A stretch of DNA of 64,000 nucleotides from Pelobacter sp. (GCA_030824515.1 JAVBXN010000020.1:124001-188000), one strand, 5' to 3'; positions 45,643-55,152 are shown, numbered from the stretch's first letter. Translations and numbers: made by a program. Notes: generated by a model from the sequence alone, not told the origin.

Positions 45643-46974
45643 TCAGAAGCCCTTTTCCTTCAACATGCCGAGGGACTGCAATAATTCAAGCGCCCTCTTC
45701 AGCTGATAATCTTTCTGCAGGTCCGTATCCCGGGCAGCGCCGCCGTGTGGGGAAACCGGCGGCAGGGGGCGTGGTTGCGACGGCTCCGGCTTACCGTCCG
45801 ATGCCAGGCTCCTCTCCAGGTCTTTCTCCTTGAAATCCTTTTCCTTCTCTTTTACCGGCAGCGGCACTATGTTTGGAACATCCACATCCGGGACAATTCC
45901 CTTGGCCTGTATCGAGCGTCCGTTAGGTGTGTAATAGAGCGCTGTCGTCAGTTTCAGGGCAGCATCACCTCTCATCGGAAATACGGACTGAACCGACCCC
46001 TTGCCGAAACTCTGCTTACCCATCACGATGGCGCGCTTGTGATCCTGCAGTGCTCCGGCCACGATCTCGGAAGCGCTGGCACTGCCGCCGTTGATCAGAA
46101 CCACTATCGGGTAACGCGGTTCCTTCTCGCCCAACGTGGCATTATATACGCGACTGTGTTCTCCCCTGCCCTTGATCGAAACGATAGCGGTTTTATTGAT
46201 ATCATCACCGATGAAACAGTTGGCGACTTCAACCGAAGATTCCAGCAGACCGCCCGGATTATAACGCAGGTCGATCACCAGACCTTTCATGCGTCCGCCG
46301 GCCGCCGAGTTAAGATCATGGAGGGCCTGTTTGAATTCTGGCCCGGTTTGCTCCTGAAACTGGGATATCCTGATGAAACCGTACCCCTCGGCAAGCTGGC
46401 GCGATTTCAAGCTCTTGAGTTTGATAATGTCGCGAATCAGGTTGAAGACCAGCGGCTTAGGTGATCCGTTACGCAAGATCGTCAGCGTTACAGTTTTCCC
46501 TTTCTCGCCCCGCATGCGTTTTACGGCAGCGGAAATGTTCATGCCGCGTGTAAGGGAATTATCAATTTTCCAGATATGATCGTTAGACTGTATTCCGGCT
46601 CTAAATGCAGGCGTATCCTCGATCGGAGCTATCACGGTCAGCTTGTCGTCCTTGATGCCAAGCTCGATTCCGACTCCGCCGAAAGCACCGGTCATCTGCA
46701 CCTCCATCTCGTGATAAGGTTCAGGAGGCAGATAGGCACTGTGCGGGTCGAGCGTGGCCAGCATTCCGTCAACCATGCTTTGCACCAGTTTTTTGGAATC
46801 CGGTTTTTCAACATAATTTTTGAGAACTGCCGCGTATGCCTCCTGCAGCAGCAACAGGTAAGTAGAGTCAGGGTGCGTGTCGATCGGACGCCAGCGCAGA
46901 TACAGTATCAGCGCAATACAGGCGGCTACCGCCGAGACCAGAAATACTGCAAATATTTTACGTGATCTGCTCAT
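45643..46974 (-). CDS. C-terminal processing protease (S41 family)
   Basis: This encodes 443 residues. S41 proteases trim or degrade periplasmic proteins. A membrane anchor or signal (residues 8-27, IFAVFLVSAVAACIALILYL) is followed by a PDZ domain (about 95-175, GGVGIELGIKDDKLTVIAPIEDTPAFRAGI) and the catalytic core with the Ser in NGGSASASEIVAG and the Lys in [13 protein letters not shown] Pro/Glu-rich stretch with KEKEKDFKEKD lies near the C-terminus. It is a CtpA/Prc-type enzyme. Upstream on the same strand is the NtrX-type regulator. Confidence 0.9.
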   Translation of the reverse strand: MSRSRKIFAVFLVSAVAACIALILYLRWRPIDTHPDSTYLLLLQEAYAAVLKNYVEKPDSKKLVQSMVDGMLATLDPHSAYLPPEPYHEMEVQMTGAFGGVGIELGIKDDKLTVIAPIEDTPAFRAGIQSNDHIWKIDNSLTRGMNISAAVKRMRGEKGKTVTLTILRNGSPKPLVFNLIRDIIKLKSLKSRQLAEGYGFIRISQFQEQTGPEFKQALHDLNSAAGGRMKGLVIDLRYNPGGLLESSVEVANCFIGDDINKTAIVSIKGRGEHSRVYNATLGEKEPRYPIVVLINGGSASASEIVAGALQDHKRAIVMGKQSFGKGSVQSVFPMRGDAALKLTTALYYTPNGRSIQAKGIVPDVDVPNIVPLPVKEKEKDFKEKDLERSLASDGKPEPSQPRPLPPVSPHGGAARDTDLQKDYQLKRALELLQSLGMLKEKGF

Positions 46975-47013
46975 CTGTTACCAACCCATATGCATTATTT
47001 GCTTTACATATAA

Positions 47014-48387
47014 CTATTTCCTGACATCAATTCCGTAACTCTTGATCTTGCGATGCAGGTTGCTTCTTTCAAGCTCGATGATTTCCGCAGTCCGGGAGAT
47101 GTTCCAGTCATTGGCCTCCAGCTTGTGGATGATGAATTCCCTTTCGAACTCTTCGCGTGCATCCCGCAGAACAGACATGGCAAAGGCTCCTTCGAGCTTG
47201 GGACAGGGAGTGCGCCCGGTAGTTGCTCCGCCTCTCAGATCCGGTACGTCGGCCGCCGTAATCGTCCGGCCGGGAGTCATGATCAGGATACGTTCGATAA
47301 TATTTTTCAGCTCCCTGACATTGCCGGGCCAATCGTAACCGGCCAGCAGTTCCACAGCCTCCGGCAGGAAAGCCTTTGCCTCGCGCCCTTCCCTGCGATA
47401 GAACTGGGCCACGAAATGTCTTACCAGCAGCGGAATATCCTCTAGTCTTTCACGCAAGGCCGGAGCACGGAACGGCACCACATTGATGCGGTAGTACAAG
47501 TCTTCCCGGAATCTTCCCTGCAGGATTTCCTGATCGAGAGACTTGTTGGTGGCTGCCACAATTCTGACATCGACAGAGACAAGGCGGGTTCCTCCCACGC
47601 GTTCGAAGCAGCGTTCCTGAATAATGCGCAGCACCTTGGCCTGGGTCTTGAGGGACATGTCCCCGATCTCGTCCAAAAACAGCGTGCCGCCGTCAGCAAG
47701 ATCGAACTTGCCCTTCTTCTGGGCCACCGCGCCGGTAAAGGCGCCTTTTTCATGCCCGAACAGCTCGCTCTCAATAAGCTCCTCCGGAATGGCGGCACAG
47801 TTGATGGCAACGAACGGGCGATCCCGGCGCGGGCTGTAATAGTGAATGGATCGGGCAACCAGCTCCTTGCCGGTACCGTTTTCCCCGGTAACCAGAACCG
47901 AGGCGGAAGTGGGCGCAACGCGCATGATCTGATCCCTCAGGTGAGCCAGAATCGGGGCATCACCGATCAGTTCGTACTCATTGGCGGCGGTTCGCTTGAG
48001 TTCGGCATTTTCAGCTTTCAGCTCCTGGAGTTTCAGCGCATTGGCAACGCTGATCAGAACCTTCTCCAAAGAGAGCGGCTTTTCGATAAAATCGAATGCG
48101 CCCAGTTTGGTGGCACGTACTGCGGTCTCGATCGTGCCGTGCCCGGAGATCATGATAACCGTTACCTGGGGAAAGATGGACTTGAGCTTCTCCAGGGTTT
48201 CCAGGCCGTCCATGCCCGGCATCCAGATATCCAGCAGGATCAGATCAGGCAACTCCTGCCGGGCGCACTCGATCCCGTCGGCGCCGCTGGCAGCGGTGAT
48301 TACCTCATAGCCTTCATCCTCAAGGATTCCGGAAAGTGAAGTTCTGATATCCTTCTCATCATCAACAACAAGAATAGTGTGTACCAT
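47014..48387 (-). CDS. Sigma-54-dependent response regulator (NtrX/NtrC type)
   Basis: This encodes 457 residues. The receiver carries Asp53 in LILLDIWMPGMDGLE. The AAA+ domain shows VTGENGTGKELVARSI (Walker A), the GAFTGA sigma-54 contact loop and GGTLFLDEIGDMS (Walker B). The C-terminal Fis-type helix-turn-helix is NISRTAEIIELERSNLHRKI. It should activate sigma-54 promoters after phosphorylation. It lies 40 bp from the sensor gene upstream on the same strand, so the two form a pair. Its targets are not identifiable here. Confidence 0.93.
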   Translation of the reverse strand: MVHTILVVDDEKDIRTSLSGILEDEGYEVITAASGADGIECARQELPDLILLDIWMPGMDGLETLEKLKSIFPQVTVIMISGHGTIETAVRATKLGAFDFIEKPLSLEKVLISVANALKLQELKAENAELKRTAANEYELIGDAPILAHLRDQIMRVAPTSASVLVTGENGTGKELVARSIHYYSPRRDRPFVAINCAAIPEELIESELFGHEKGAFTGAVAQKKGKFDLADGGTLFLDEIGDMSLKTQAKVLRIIQERCFERVGGTRLVSVDVRIVAATNKSLDQEILQGRFREDLYYRINVVPFRAPALRERLEDIPLLVRHFVAQFYRREGREAKAFLPEAVELLAGYDWPGNVRELKNIIERILIMTPGRTITAADVPDLRGGATTGRTPCPKLEGAFAMSVLRDAREEFEREFIIHKLEANDWNISRTAEIIELERSNLHRKIKSYGIDVRK

Positions 48388-48427
48388 TATGACTCCCCGT
48401 AAAATTACCTGACTATCTGCAAATATG

Positions 48428-50644
48428 CTAACCCGCCGGCAACTCGATCACGAAAACCGCACCATGCGGTTTGTTGTCACGCACCCTGACAAAGCCACCA
48501 TGATCGTTGATTACACTGCTGACGATAGCGAGTCCCAGCCCGGTTCCGCTTTTTTTGGTTGAAAAGTACGGTTCGAACAGGCGCTGCTTGTCTTCGGCCG
48601 GAACACCGGGACCATCGTCGGCAATGCTGATCACAGCCATCTTCAGAACCGCATCGTACATAGTCGTAAGTACGATGTTGCCATTTTCCTCCATCGCCGC
48701 GACAGCGTTTTCGAGAACGTTTATTATTACCCTTTTTATCTGATCCCGGTCGATGGTGAGTATCGGCATCAGTTCGTCTTCGACAAAACTGAATGTAACT
48801 CCGCGATGAGCTTCCTGATAAAGGGTCAGGGTTTCACGTATCAGCGCGTTGATATCATTCGGTTCCGGTTGGATGGCCGGCATACGCGCAAAATTGGAAA
48901 ACTCGTTTACCAGATTTTTTAGATCGTCAACCGATTTGATGATCATCTCGGTACATTCATCGAAGACCTTCTCATCATCACTGAAACGGGACAGGTAGCG
49001 CTTGCGAAGTCGCTGGGCCGAGAGCTGAATCGGCGTCAACGGGTTCTTGATTTCATGGGCTATGCGACGGGCAACCTCGCGCCAGGCCGCCATGCGCTGG
49101 GCACGCATCATCTGGGTCAAATCGTCCAGAACCACAACCATCCCCAGGTTTTCGCCCCCCTCATCCCGCAGCATGGTCAGGTGCAGATGCAGAGCCAACC
49201 TTGTGCCGCGCACATCGAGGAAAATCTGACGACTGATGCTGTCGTGCTGCGACTTTACCAGGTCACGTAGTGACTCATTGACTATTTCAAGGTGCTTGCC
49301 CTGGATGACATTGCGGAAGTTTTGCCCCAGAACCGAGTCAAGCTTGACGTTGAGCAAGCGTTCCGCGGATTTGTTGATGGTGCGAACAACCCCCTCGCGG
49401 TCAACGGAAATAACACCGGCAGCCACATTGCGAAGCACTATCTCCATGTACTGGCGACGACGCTCGATCTCCTGGTTGATACGCGACAATTCAAAATTGG
49501 AAACATTTAGGGCCTGCTGCTTGGTACGCAGATCTTCGGTCATGCGGTTGAAAGAACGCACAAGCATGCCGATTTCATCATCGGAATGTGCTTCGATGCG
49601 GACATCCAGGTTGCCGTCGGCTACTTTCAGAGTCGCCTCGGCAAGTTCCTGGATCGGCCTGGTCATGCTGTTGGCCAGATACACACCCATCCAATAGGCA
49701 AAAAAGACGATTACTGTAGTTATCAGAAACAGCGTAATTATGTAACCGGTCCGGATCGGATTCTTGAGGATCTTCAGCTGGCGAAATTCGTGATAGGACT
49801 CGGTGATCTCCTTCATCTTGCTGACAAGAGAATAAGGGACATAGTAGTTCACAACCACCACTCCCACCACGTCGTCCTTGTTCCAGGTGGAACGGATCGG
49901 CACAATCCCGCGAATCAGATCGGCCTTGCCGGCCTGGTTGATCCTGGTCAGTTCCTCCCCGGTCAAGCCGCGGTTGATGTCCTCCGAGGTCGGGTTGGTA
50001 AACTCCCCCTTTGGCACAGACGGATTGGCGGCCCGCACCAGCTCCTCGCGCTGGGCGGAATAGACTTCAACCACACCCAGGTTGTACTCTTTCTGCTTCT
50101 GCCGGATCAGATTCTTCAGTTCCGGCAGATTGTCTTCGTTCAGCAGTTTCTGGTCCTTGATGAAACCGCTGATCTGCTTGCCGTAGTAGAGTGCGTTGGA
50201 AGCCGAGTTCTTGTAATAGGTCTGGGCCACTTCAAGCGATTCACTGAGTGAGGTCTCCACCTGCGTATTGAACCAGTTGTGTACCGTGTTATTGATAAAA
50301 CCGGCCGCGGCAAAGAACAACAGCATGGTGGGAACCAGCGAAAGGCCGACAAAGGAGAGTACAAGTTTGGTGCGCAGACGCTTGGCAAGCGGGTTTGAGC
50401 GGCTCTCTACAAACAGTTTAACAACATTGCGACTGACCAGGTATACCAGCAGGATCACCAGCAGGATCACGACGTTGATCACCGCGAAGATTGCAATGTT
50501 GCTGCCCAGTTTGGCGTCCGAACTCAACTGGGTAAGGCTGATCTCGGCCCTGGTCAGGAAGATGATCAGAATAACCGACAGGACAATGATGACCGCTTCG
50601 CGTATCCTCTTTTTCCGCTCCTCCGGCGGCAATCTGTTACTCAT
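48428..50644 (-). CDS. Sensor histidine kinase (NtrY type)
   Basis: This encodes 738 residues. It phosphorylates its partner regulator. The N-terminus has two or three membrane helices (IIVLSVILIIFLT, IFAVINVVILLVILLVYLV and SFVGLSLVPTMLLFFAAAGF), a sensor region, a further helix near 300 (FLITTVIVFFAYWMGVYLA), HAMP, PAS (about 395-480) and the kinase core with phospho-His in RRIAHEIKNPLTPIQLSAQR. The ATPase has DDGPGVPAEDKQRLF and TGLGLAIV. It precedes the NtrX-type regulator by 40 bp and overlaps the ubiB region to within 16 bp upstream, so all four are probably one operon. Confidence 0.92.
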   Translation of the reverse strand: MSNRLPPEERKKRIREAVIIVLSVILIIFLTRAEISLTQLSSDAKLGSNIAIFAVINVVILLVILLVYLVSRNVVKLFVESRSNPLAKRLRTKLVLSFVGLSLVPTMLLFFAAAGFINNTVHNWFNTQVETSLSESLEVAQTYYKNSASNALYYGKQISGFIKDQKLLNEDNLPELKNLIRQKQKEYNLGVVEVYSAQREELVRAANPSVPKGEFTNPTSEDINRGLTGEELTRINQAGKADLIRGIVPIRSTWNKDDVVGVVVVNYYVPYSLVSKMKEITESYHEFRQLKILKNPIRTGYIITLFLITTVIVFFAYWMGVYLANSMTRPIQELAEATLKVADGNLDVRIEAHSDDEIGMLVRSFNRMTEDLRTKQQALNVSNFELSRINQEIERRRQYMEIVLRNVAAGVISVDREGVVRTINKSAERLLNVKLDSVLGQNFRNVIQGKHLEIVNESLRDLVKSQHDSISRQIFLDVRGTRLALHLHLTMLRDEGGENLGMVVVLDDLTQMMRAQRMAAWREVARRIAHEIKNPLTPIQLSAQRLRKRYLSRFSDDEKVFDECTEMIIKSVDDLKNLVNEFSNFARMPAIQPEPNDINALIRETLTLYQEAHRGVTFSFVEDELMPILTIDRDQIKRVIINVLENAVAAMEENGNIVLTTMYDAVLKMAVISIADDGPGVPAEDKQRLFEPYFSTKKSGTGLGLAIVSSVINDHGGFVRVRDNKPHGAVFVIELPAG

Positions 50645-50659
50645 GCGGTCAGATTCCCC

Positions 50660-52345
50660 TTACATCCTTCCGGAGCGGATAATGGCATATACCAGCCAGA
50701 GTCCCAACAGGCCGGCCACCACGTAACCGATGAAGGCAAGAACCGGAAATCCGAGGAACTGGACACCTTTATCAGTCTGCATGATGATGGATGATCCGAT
50801 GATGAGAGCGGACAGGATCAGACTGGAAGAGAGACGATTCATGGAGCGATCGAAATCGGTATTGAATTTGTCAAGGCCGCGATGTTCGAGATCGATTTTG
50901 AATTTGTTGCGGTTGAGGCGGTTGATGATTTCCTTCAGATCGCGGGGAAGGTTGCTTGCCAGGCTTGTGTAGGAGGAAAGCACCGTGCTGATGTCCTTGT
51001 AAATGTTCTTGGGCGACATCTTGCGGCGCACCGCTTTTTCCATGAAAGGCCGCACATGCTCAACCATGTCGAAAGCGGGGTTGAGAGTACGCCCCATGCC
51101 CTCCACGATCACCAGTGACTTGGCCAGCAGCATCAGATCTGGATGGATACGAATATTATACAGGGTTATGATCTCGATGAATTCGAGCAGCATTCGTCCG
51201 ACTTCTATCTCCTTGAGCGGCACCTCGTAGTAGCCGTCGATGAAATAGGACAGATCGCGCTTCAGCGAGCGGATATCCAGGCTGTCTGAGATATCACCGG
51301 CAAACAGCAGCAGCGAAACAACCTGATCCATATCACGATTCACGATGGCAATGATGATATCGCTCAGAAACGAAGTCAGGCTCTCGTCGATACGCCCGAC
51401 AATCCCGTAATCAAGCAGGCAGATCCTGTTTTCGGGCAGAATGAATACATTGCCGGGATGCGGGTCTCCGTGGAAGAAGCCGTGCTTGAGAACCATCTCC
51501 AGGAAAGCATCCGCTCCCCGCTTTGCTATCAGTTTACGGTCAAGCCCGGCGTTTTCGAGCGCTGTAAGATCCGAGACCTTGATGCCGTCGATATACTCCA
51601 TCGTCAGCACGCCGCGGGAGCTGTGAGTCCAGTAAACGTGGGGAAAGTGCATCCATGCGACGGTTTTGAAGTTGTCGCGGAATTTTTCGATGGTATGCCC
51701 TTCGCGGGAAAAATCCATCTCGCGTCTTATGGAACGGGCAAACTCGCGCATCACACCGACCGGATCGTAAAGTTCGCTGCCGGAGACGTGGCGTTCCGCA
51801 AGCTGGGCAAGCGCCATCATCGCGCTTATATCCGACTCGACCAGTTTTACCACGCCAGGCCGGCGAACTTTGACCACGACCTCCTCGCCGCTTTTCAGCC
51901 GAGCCCTGTGGACTTGTGCGATGGAGGCCGCAGCCAGAGATTCGTGGTCGATAAATTCGAACAGATCCTCGACAGATGCCCCCAATTCCAGCTCGATCTG
52001 GGTACGCAGTTCCTCGAAGGAAATACTGGGAACCTGGTCCTGGAGTTTTTCGAATTCCGTAAGAAATGCGGCTGGAATAATATCCGGACGGGTTGAAAGA
52101 ATCTGGCCAAGCTTGACAAATGTGGGGCCAAGCTCCTCCAGCGCCATGCGCATTCGTTCGGCGGAACTGTATCCGGACAGGTCCAGTGCACCGCTCCGAA
52201 ACAGACGCCTGCCTTTGGCGGCCATATCGGCAAGGCCAAGCATCTCCAGAGCATTGTCAAAACCATATTTGCTCAAAACCCTGACGATATTCCAATAGCG
52301 ACGGATGCTGCGAATGTTACTGTTTATCTTGAAAAATGAAAACAT
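50660..52345 (-). CDS. UbiB/AarF-type kinase-like protein (ABC1 family)
   Basis: This encodes 561 residues. The ABC1 family supports quinone synthesis in bacteria and mitochondria; its ATPase activity is known from family members. The KxGQ-type motif GPTFVKLGQILSTRPD and the kinase stretches VKVRRPGV (Lys), HGDPHPGNVF (catalytic Asp) and LLDYGIVGRI (Mg-binding Asp) are all present. Two C-terminal membrane helices (LILSALIIGSSIIM and FIGYVVAGLLGLWLVYAI) anchor it. It is preceded by a small coiled-coil gene that resembles the UbiK/BMFP group (7 bp away), and followed by the NtrY-type gene. Confidence 0.9.
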   Translation of the reverse strand: MFSFFKINSNIRSIRRYWNIVRVLSKYGFDNALEMLGLADMAAKGRRLFRSGALDLSGYSSAERMRMALEELGPTFVKLGQILSTRPDIIPAAFLTEFEKLQDQVPSISFEELRTQIELELGASVEDLFEFIDHESLAAASIAQVHRARLKSGEEVVVKVRRPGVVKLVESDISAMMALAQLAERHVSGSELYDPVGVMREFARSIRREMDFSREGHTIEKFRDNFKTVAWMHFPHVYWTHSSRGVLTMEYIDGIKVSDLTALENAGLDRKLIAKRGADAFLEMVLKHGFFHGDPHPGNVFILPENRICLLDYGIVGRIDESLTSFLSDIIIAIVNRDMDQVVSLLLFAGDISDSLDIRSLKRDLSYFIDGYYEVPLKEIEVGRMLLEFIEIITLYNIRIHPDLMLLAKSLVIVEGMGRTLNPAFDMVEHVRPFMEKAVRRKMSPKNIYKDISTVLSSYTSLASNLPRDLKEIINRLNRNKFKIDLEHRGLDKFNTDFDRSMNRLSSSLILSALIIGSSIIMQTDKGVQFLGFPVLAFIGYVVAGLLGLWLVYAIIRSGRM

Positions 52346-52352
52346 TCGGAAC

Positions 52353-52649
52353 CTAGTCGGAGTTCCTTGATTCCAGATCCTGAACCCTCTTCACCAGTCG
52401 GTCGTACTCCTCGCGAGTCACCAGTCCAAGGCGGTCAACCACCTTTTGAACTTCAATCTCGGCCATTTGCTGGACCTTCTCCCGGCTGTCCTTGGCAATG
52501 GACTGGATCCTTTCAACAAAATTCTTGCCCTCGTCCTCGCTCATTTTAAACTTGTCTTTCATCTCTGCCACAAGTTCCTCGCCTTTTTTCTGAGTGATTG
52601 CAACGGTTCCGATAGCTGTCATGACAGCTTTTTCCAATAGTTCGAGCAT
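52353..52649 (-). CDS. Small coiled-coil protein (phasin / UbiK-like)
   Basis: This encodes 98 residues from the ATG at 52649, which has GGAG in front (a longer in-frame start at 52682 lacks one). The chain is almost all helical with charged heptads (MKDKFKMSEDEGKNFVERI, EKVQQMAEIEVQKV) and ends with the VTREEYDRLVKRVQDLE motif of the UbiK/BMFP family, which assists ubiquinone synthesis in some bacteria. It also resembles phasin-like proteins. The next gene, 7 bp away, is UbiB-type, which favours a quinone-linked role, though this is inferred. Confidence 0.7.
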   Translation of the reverse strand: MLELLEKAVMTAIGTVAITQKKGEELVAEMKDKFKMSEDEGKNFVERIQSIAKDSREKVQQMAEIEVQKVVDRLGLVTREEYDRLVKRVQDLESRNSD

Positions 52650-52807
52650 GGTTAGTTCTCCTTTATGAAAAGGTAATATCAATTTGCGAATGATACCATA
52701 GACCGATTCTGTTGCAAACTGGATTGTTGCATTTTTGCATCAATTGCCGGAGTATTACGACTGTGCTATTGTTCAATAGCAGAACAAATCAAGTAAAAGG
52801 TATGATC

Positions 52808-53254
52808 ATGCGCATTCAGGACAACTCGTCACTCAGGGATATTGAAAAGAAGACCAAGAGTTCCTCTCCGGCCAAAGGGGTTCTGAACTCTTTTTTCTCG
52901 GCAGGTCTCAGTCGTCAGGAACGTCAAACCGAAGAATATGACACTGATATTGACACCCTGCGCAAAGAGATCGAAGAGGCCGGCAACAAACTGACCTTTG
53001 AGCCGACACTGCCGAACTTCAAGCAGTTCCGGGATCTCTTGAGCAGGCTGGCAACGAGGATAAACGCTGAAGCATACCGTTTGGAAAAGTTTGGCGGGAC
53101 TCCGCAAAATCCCCGCTGCTACGAGATAATTACCGTGATCAACAGCGAAGCCGACAAGCTTTATAATCTGATCGTAAAGGAAAATCGCGACAGCATGGCC
53201 ATTACAGCCAAAGTGATCGGCATCAAGGGGTTGGTTGTAGATCTTGTGACATGA
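52808..53254 (+). CDS. YaaR-like protein (DUF327)
   Basis: This encodes 148 residues from the ATG at 52808 (AAGG seven bases before); the ATG at 52802 and an upstream frame to 52712 are less likely. The DUF327/YaaR character shows in PAKGVLNSFFSAGLSRQERQ...DIDTLRKEIEEAG, LPNFKQFRDLLSRLATRINAEAYRLEKFG and VINSEADKLYNLIV. YaaR-type proteins have no agreed function; some are linked to flagellar or biofilm genes. It is cytoplasmic and helical. The next gene starts 44 bp later. Confidence 0.75.
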   Translation: MRIQDNSSLRDIEKKTKSSSPAKGVLNSFFSAGLSRQERQTEEYDTDIDTLRKEIEEAGNKLTFEPTLPNFKQFRDLLSRLATRINAEAYRLEKFGGTPQNPRCYEIITVINSEADKLYNLIVKENRDSMAITAKVIGIKGLVVDLVT

Positions 53255-53298
53255 CAAATGTAGTTCTGCAAACATTTGAACACGGAATCCGCCGCAAC

Positions 53299-53739
53299 AT
53301 GAAGATGAATAATGCAAACAAAACCGCATATATTTTAGCCGCAGCCATCTTCTGCCTGCTGACCGCGCTTGCCCAGGCCCAGGCCGAAGAGACGCTCTAC
53401 AATTTGTCCCTGGGTTTTGACAAACTAACCCAGACAACCGATGACCCTAAAGCGCCGCCACCTACCAGCCTTCTCTCCGCAAAATACGGATTCAAAGGCA
53501 CGAATGGATTCAAGCCCTATCTGGGCACCGGACTAGCATACACATTTCAACAGGAAAACAAACCGGGGGATAAAACCAGGATCAATGCCGGAGTGGCAGG
53601 TCAGGCCGGGTTCAACTACCTGCTCGGTGGTAATTCTTCACTTAACATAGATTACAAGTATCTCCACTTAACACCCGATGCAAAACATGGAGACACTCCG
53701 CCGCAATCGATCGGGGTGGGAATAAAGATCAAGTTTTGA
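53299..53739 (+). CDS. Outer-membrane beta-barrel protein (OmpW-like)
   Basis: This encodes 146 residues from the ATG at 53299 (MKMNNANKTAYILAAAIFCL). The first 29 residues are a signal peptide ending AQAQA. The mature chain has short amphipathic strands with aromatic ends, for example LYNLSLGFDKL, KYGFKGTNGFKPYLGTG, AYTFQQ and GVGIKIKF (C-terminal Phe), as in small outer-membrane barrels. The substrate, if any, is unknown. It lies alone between YaaR-like and tRNA-Arg. Other barrel families cannot be excluded. Confidence 0.65.
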   Translation: MKMNNANKTAYILAAAIFCLLTALAQAQAEETLYNLSLGFDKLTQTTDDPKAPPPTSLLSAKYGFKGTNGFKPYLGTGLAYTFQQENKPGDKTRINAGVAGQAGFNYLLGGNSSLNIDYKYLHLTPDAKHGDTPPQSIGVGIKIKF

Positions 53740-53779
53740 CGCTCTTTGCGATAATTGAACTTGGTTTACTCCGTCAGTC

Positions 53780-53809
53780 TTGACAATCAATCATTTAAAA
53801 AGCTATAGT
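53780..53809 (+). promoter_or_regulatory. Sigma-70 promoter of tRNA-Arg
   Basis: TTGACA (53780-53785), an 18-bp gap and TATAGT (53804-53809) are a near-perfect promoter 62 bp before the tRNA. Confidence 0.8.
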
Positions 53810-53871
53810 GCCGGACTCGTACGGTATCAAGCACTCGATGAAACATCCAGAATTCATATTATTCACAATTT

Positions 53872-53948
53872 GCGCTCGTAGCTCAGCTGGATAGAGCAAC
53901 GGCCTTCTAAGCCGTAGGTCATAGGTTCGAGTCCTATCGGGCGCGCCA
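53872..53948 (+). tRNA. tRNA-Arg (TCT)
   Basis: This is a 77-nt tRNA with an encoded CCA. The acceptor GCGCTCG pairs with CGGGCGC; the arms ACGGC and GCCGT enclose CTTCTAA, giving anticodon TCT. Its 3' end (GGCGCGCCAA) recurs at about 55424, next to another terminator. Confidence 0.96.
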
Positions 53949-53956
53949 AATAAAAA

Positions 53957-53988
53957 AAGGACTTACAAGCAAATGTAAGTCCTTTTTT
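53957..53988. terminator. Bidirectional terminator between tRNA-Arg and yceI
   Basis: AAGGACTTACA pairs with TGTAAGTCCTT (11 bp). T-rich runs on both sides let it end tRNA-Arg on the plus strand and the yceI message on the minus strand. Confidence 0.9.
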
Positions 53989-54050
53989 CTTTATCTCGTG
54001 CATTCTTCTGATTCGACCGAAAAACGGCATGCTTCACTTGTAAGGTTCCG

Positions 54051-54641
54051 CTATTTCTTGATCATCTCGATCTCCAGGGTGATTGTTATCTCATCTCCCA
54101 CAGCAACCCCACCGGTTTCCAGGGCCTTGTTCCAGACCAACCCGAAGTCCTTGCGGTTGATCTTGGTGCTGGCGGTGGCACCGCGACGGATAGCACCCCA
54201 GGGGTCTTTGCTCTCCTTGCTCGGACCTTCAACATCAAGAACAACTTGTTTGGTTACGCCGTGCAAAGTCAGGTCGCCAGTGACTTTCAGCTTGTCCTTA
54301 CCGGCCTTGGCAACTTTTTTTGATACGAATGTCATTGCAGGGTATTTTACTGCATCGAAGAAGTCGGCGCTGCGTAGATGCTCGTCACGCTTCTGGACAT
54401 TGGTATTGATGGAATTGGTATCAATGCTGACTTCTACCTTTGATTTGGTGATGTCTTTGTCATTAATCTCAACGGTGCCGGTATGCTTGTCGAAACTGCC
54501 CTTCACGTTTGACACCATCAGGTGTTTGACCTTGAAACCGACATTGGAGTGATCGGGGTCAATGGTCCAGGTTGTGGCAAATGCGAATGTCGGAAGAGCC
54601 AGGGAGATAATGGTGCTGATTGATACGATGATGTTTTTCAT
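54051..54641 (-). CDS. YceI-family protein
   Basis: This encodes 196 residues. The first 22 (MKNIIVSISTIISLALPTFAFA) form a signal peptide, so it is periplasmic. The lipocalin-like YceI fold shows TWTIDPDHSNVGFKVKHLMVSNVKG, VEVSIDTNSINTNVQKRDEHLRSADFFD and LTLHGVTKQVVLDVE. YceI proteins bind long-chain isoprenoid lipids. The MarR-type gene lies 71 bp upstream on the same strand and is the likely regulator. Confidence 0.92.
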   Translation of the reverse strand: MKNIIVSISTIISLALPTFAFATTWTIDPDHSNVGFKVKHLMVSNVKGSFDKHTGTVEINDKDITKSKVEVSIDTNSINTNVQKRDEHLRSADFFDAVKYPAMTFVSKKVAKAGKDKLKVTGDLTLHGVTKQVVLDVEGPSKESKDPWGAIRRGATASTKINRKDFGLVWNKALETGGVAVGDEITITLEIEMIKK

Positions 54642-54711
54642 GATGTTACTCCTTTAATTTGAATAATGGTTTAATATTGAACTATCTGGCTAAAAAAAAG
54701 CATCTACGGCA

Positions 54712-55152
54712 CTAACCTCCTTTCATGCCTAATTTTTTACACAATTTCCCAAGTAATTCTTGTTCGTCCTGTTCAAGCGAAGCCATTTCCATAACGATTG
54801 CGGCTTCAACATCCGCGAATACCTTGGTAATCAGATCTGTCCCGGTTTTTGTAAGGTTAATGGTGAAATAGCGCCTATCATTTTCGTCTTTTACTCGACT
54901 CACAAGCTTCTGTTTCTCAAGGTTGTCGATCACCAATGTGATATTTCCCGAACTCTTGAGTATCTTTGAGCCGATGTCACGTTGGCACAATGGCCCTTTA
55001 TGATAAAGCGCTTCAAGTACACCGAACTGGCTGATAGTAAGCTTTGGTTCCGCCAGGACGCGATGCACCCTGCTGGTGACCGATTCAGCCGCCCGCATCA
55101 GCTTGGTGTAGGTATTCAAAGCACGATATGTTGATTTGTCTGTGAGCTTCAT
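54712..55152 (-). CDS. MarR-family transcriptional regulator
   Basis: This encodes 146 residues, the family length. MarR proteins are dimeric repressors or activators that respond to small molecules or oxidation. The winged helix shows LTISQFGVLEALYHKGPLCQRDIGSKIL...GNITLVIDNLEKQKLVSRVKDENDRRYFTINLTKTG. It lies on the same strand just upstream of yceI (71 bp), and an overlapping set of ACATCAA repeats sits on its own promoter at 55182-55209. It may autoregulate and control yceI. The inducing signal is unknown. Confidence 0.92.
   Translation of the reverse strand: MKLTDKSTYRALNTYTKLMRAAESVTSRVHRVLAEPKLTISQFGVLEALYHKGPLCQRDIGSKILKSSGNITLVIDNLEKQKLVSRVKDENDRRYFTINLTKTGTDLITKVFADVEAAIVMEMASLEQDEQELLGKLCKKLGMKGG

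Noticed and set aside
54642-54711. Operator of ACATCAA type in front of yceI
   Set aside because: The repeats seen at the marR promoter do not recur here; yceI is probably transcribed from the marR promoter.
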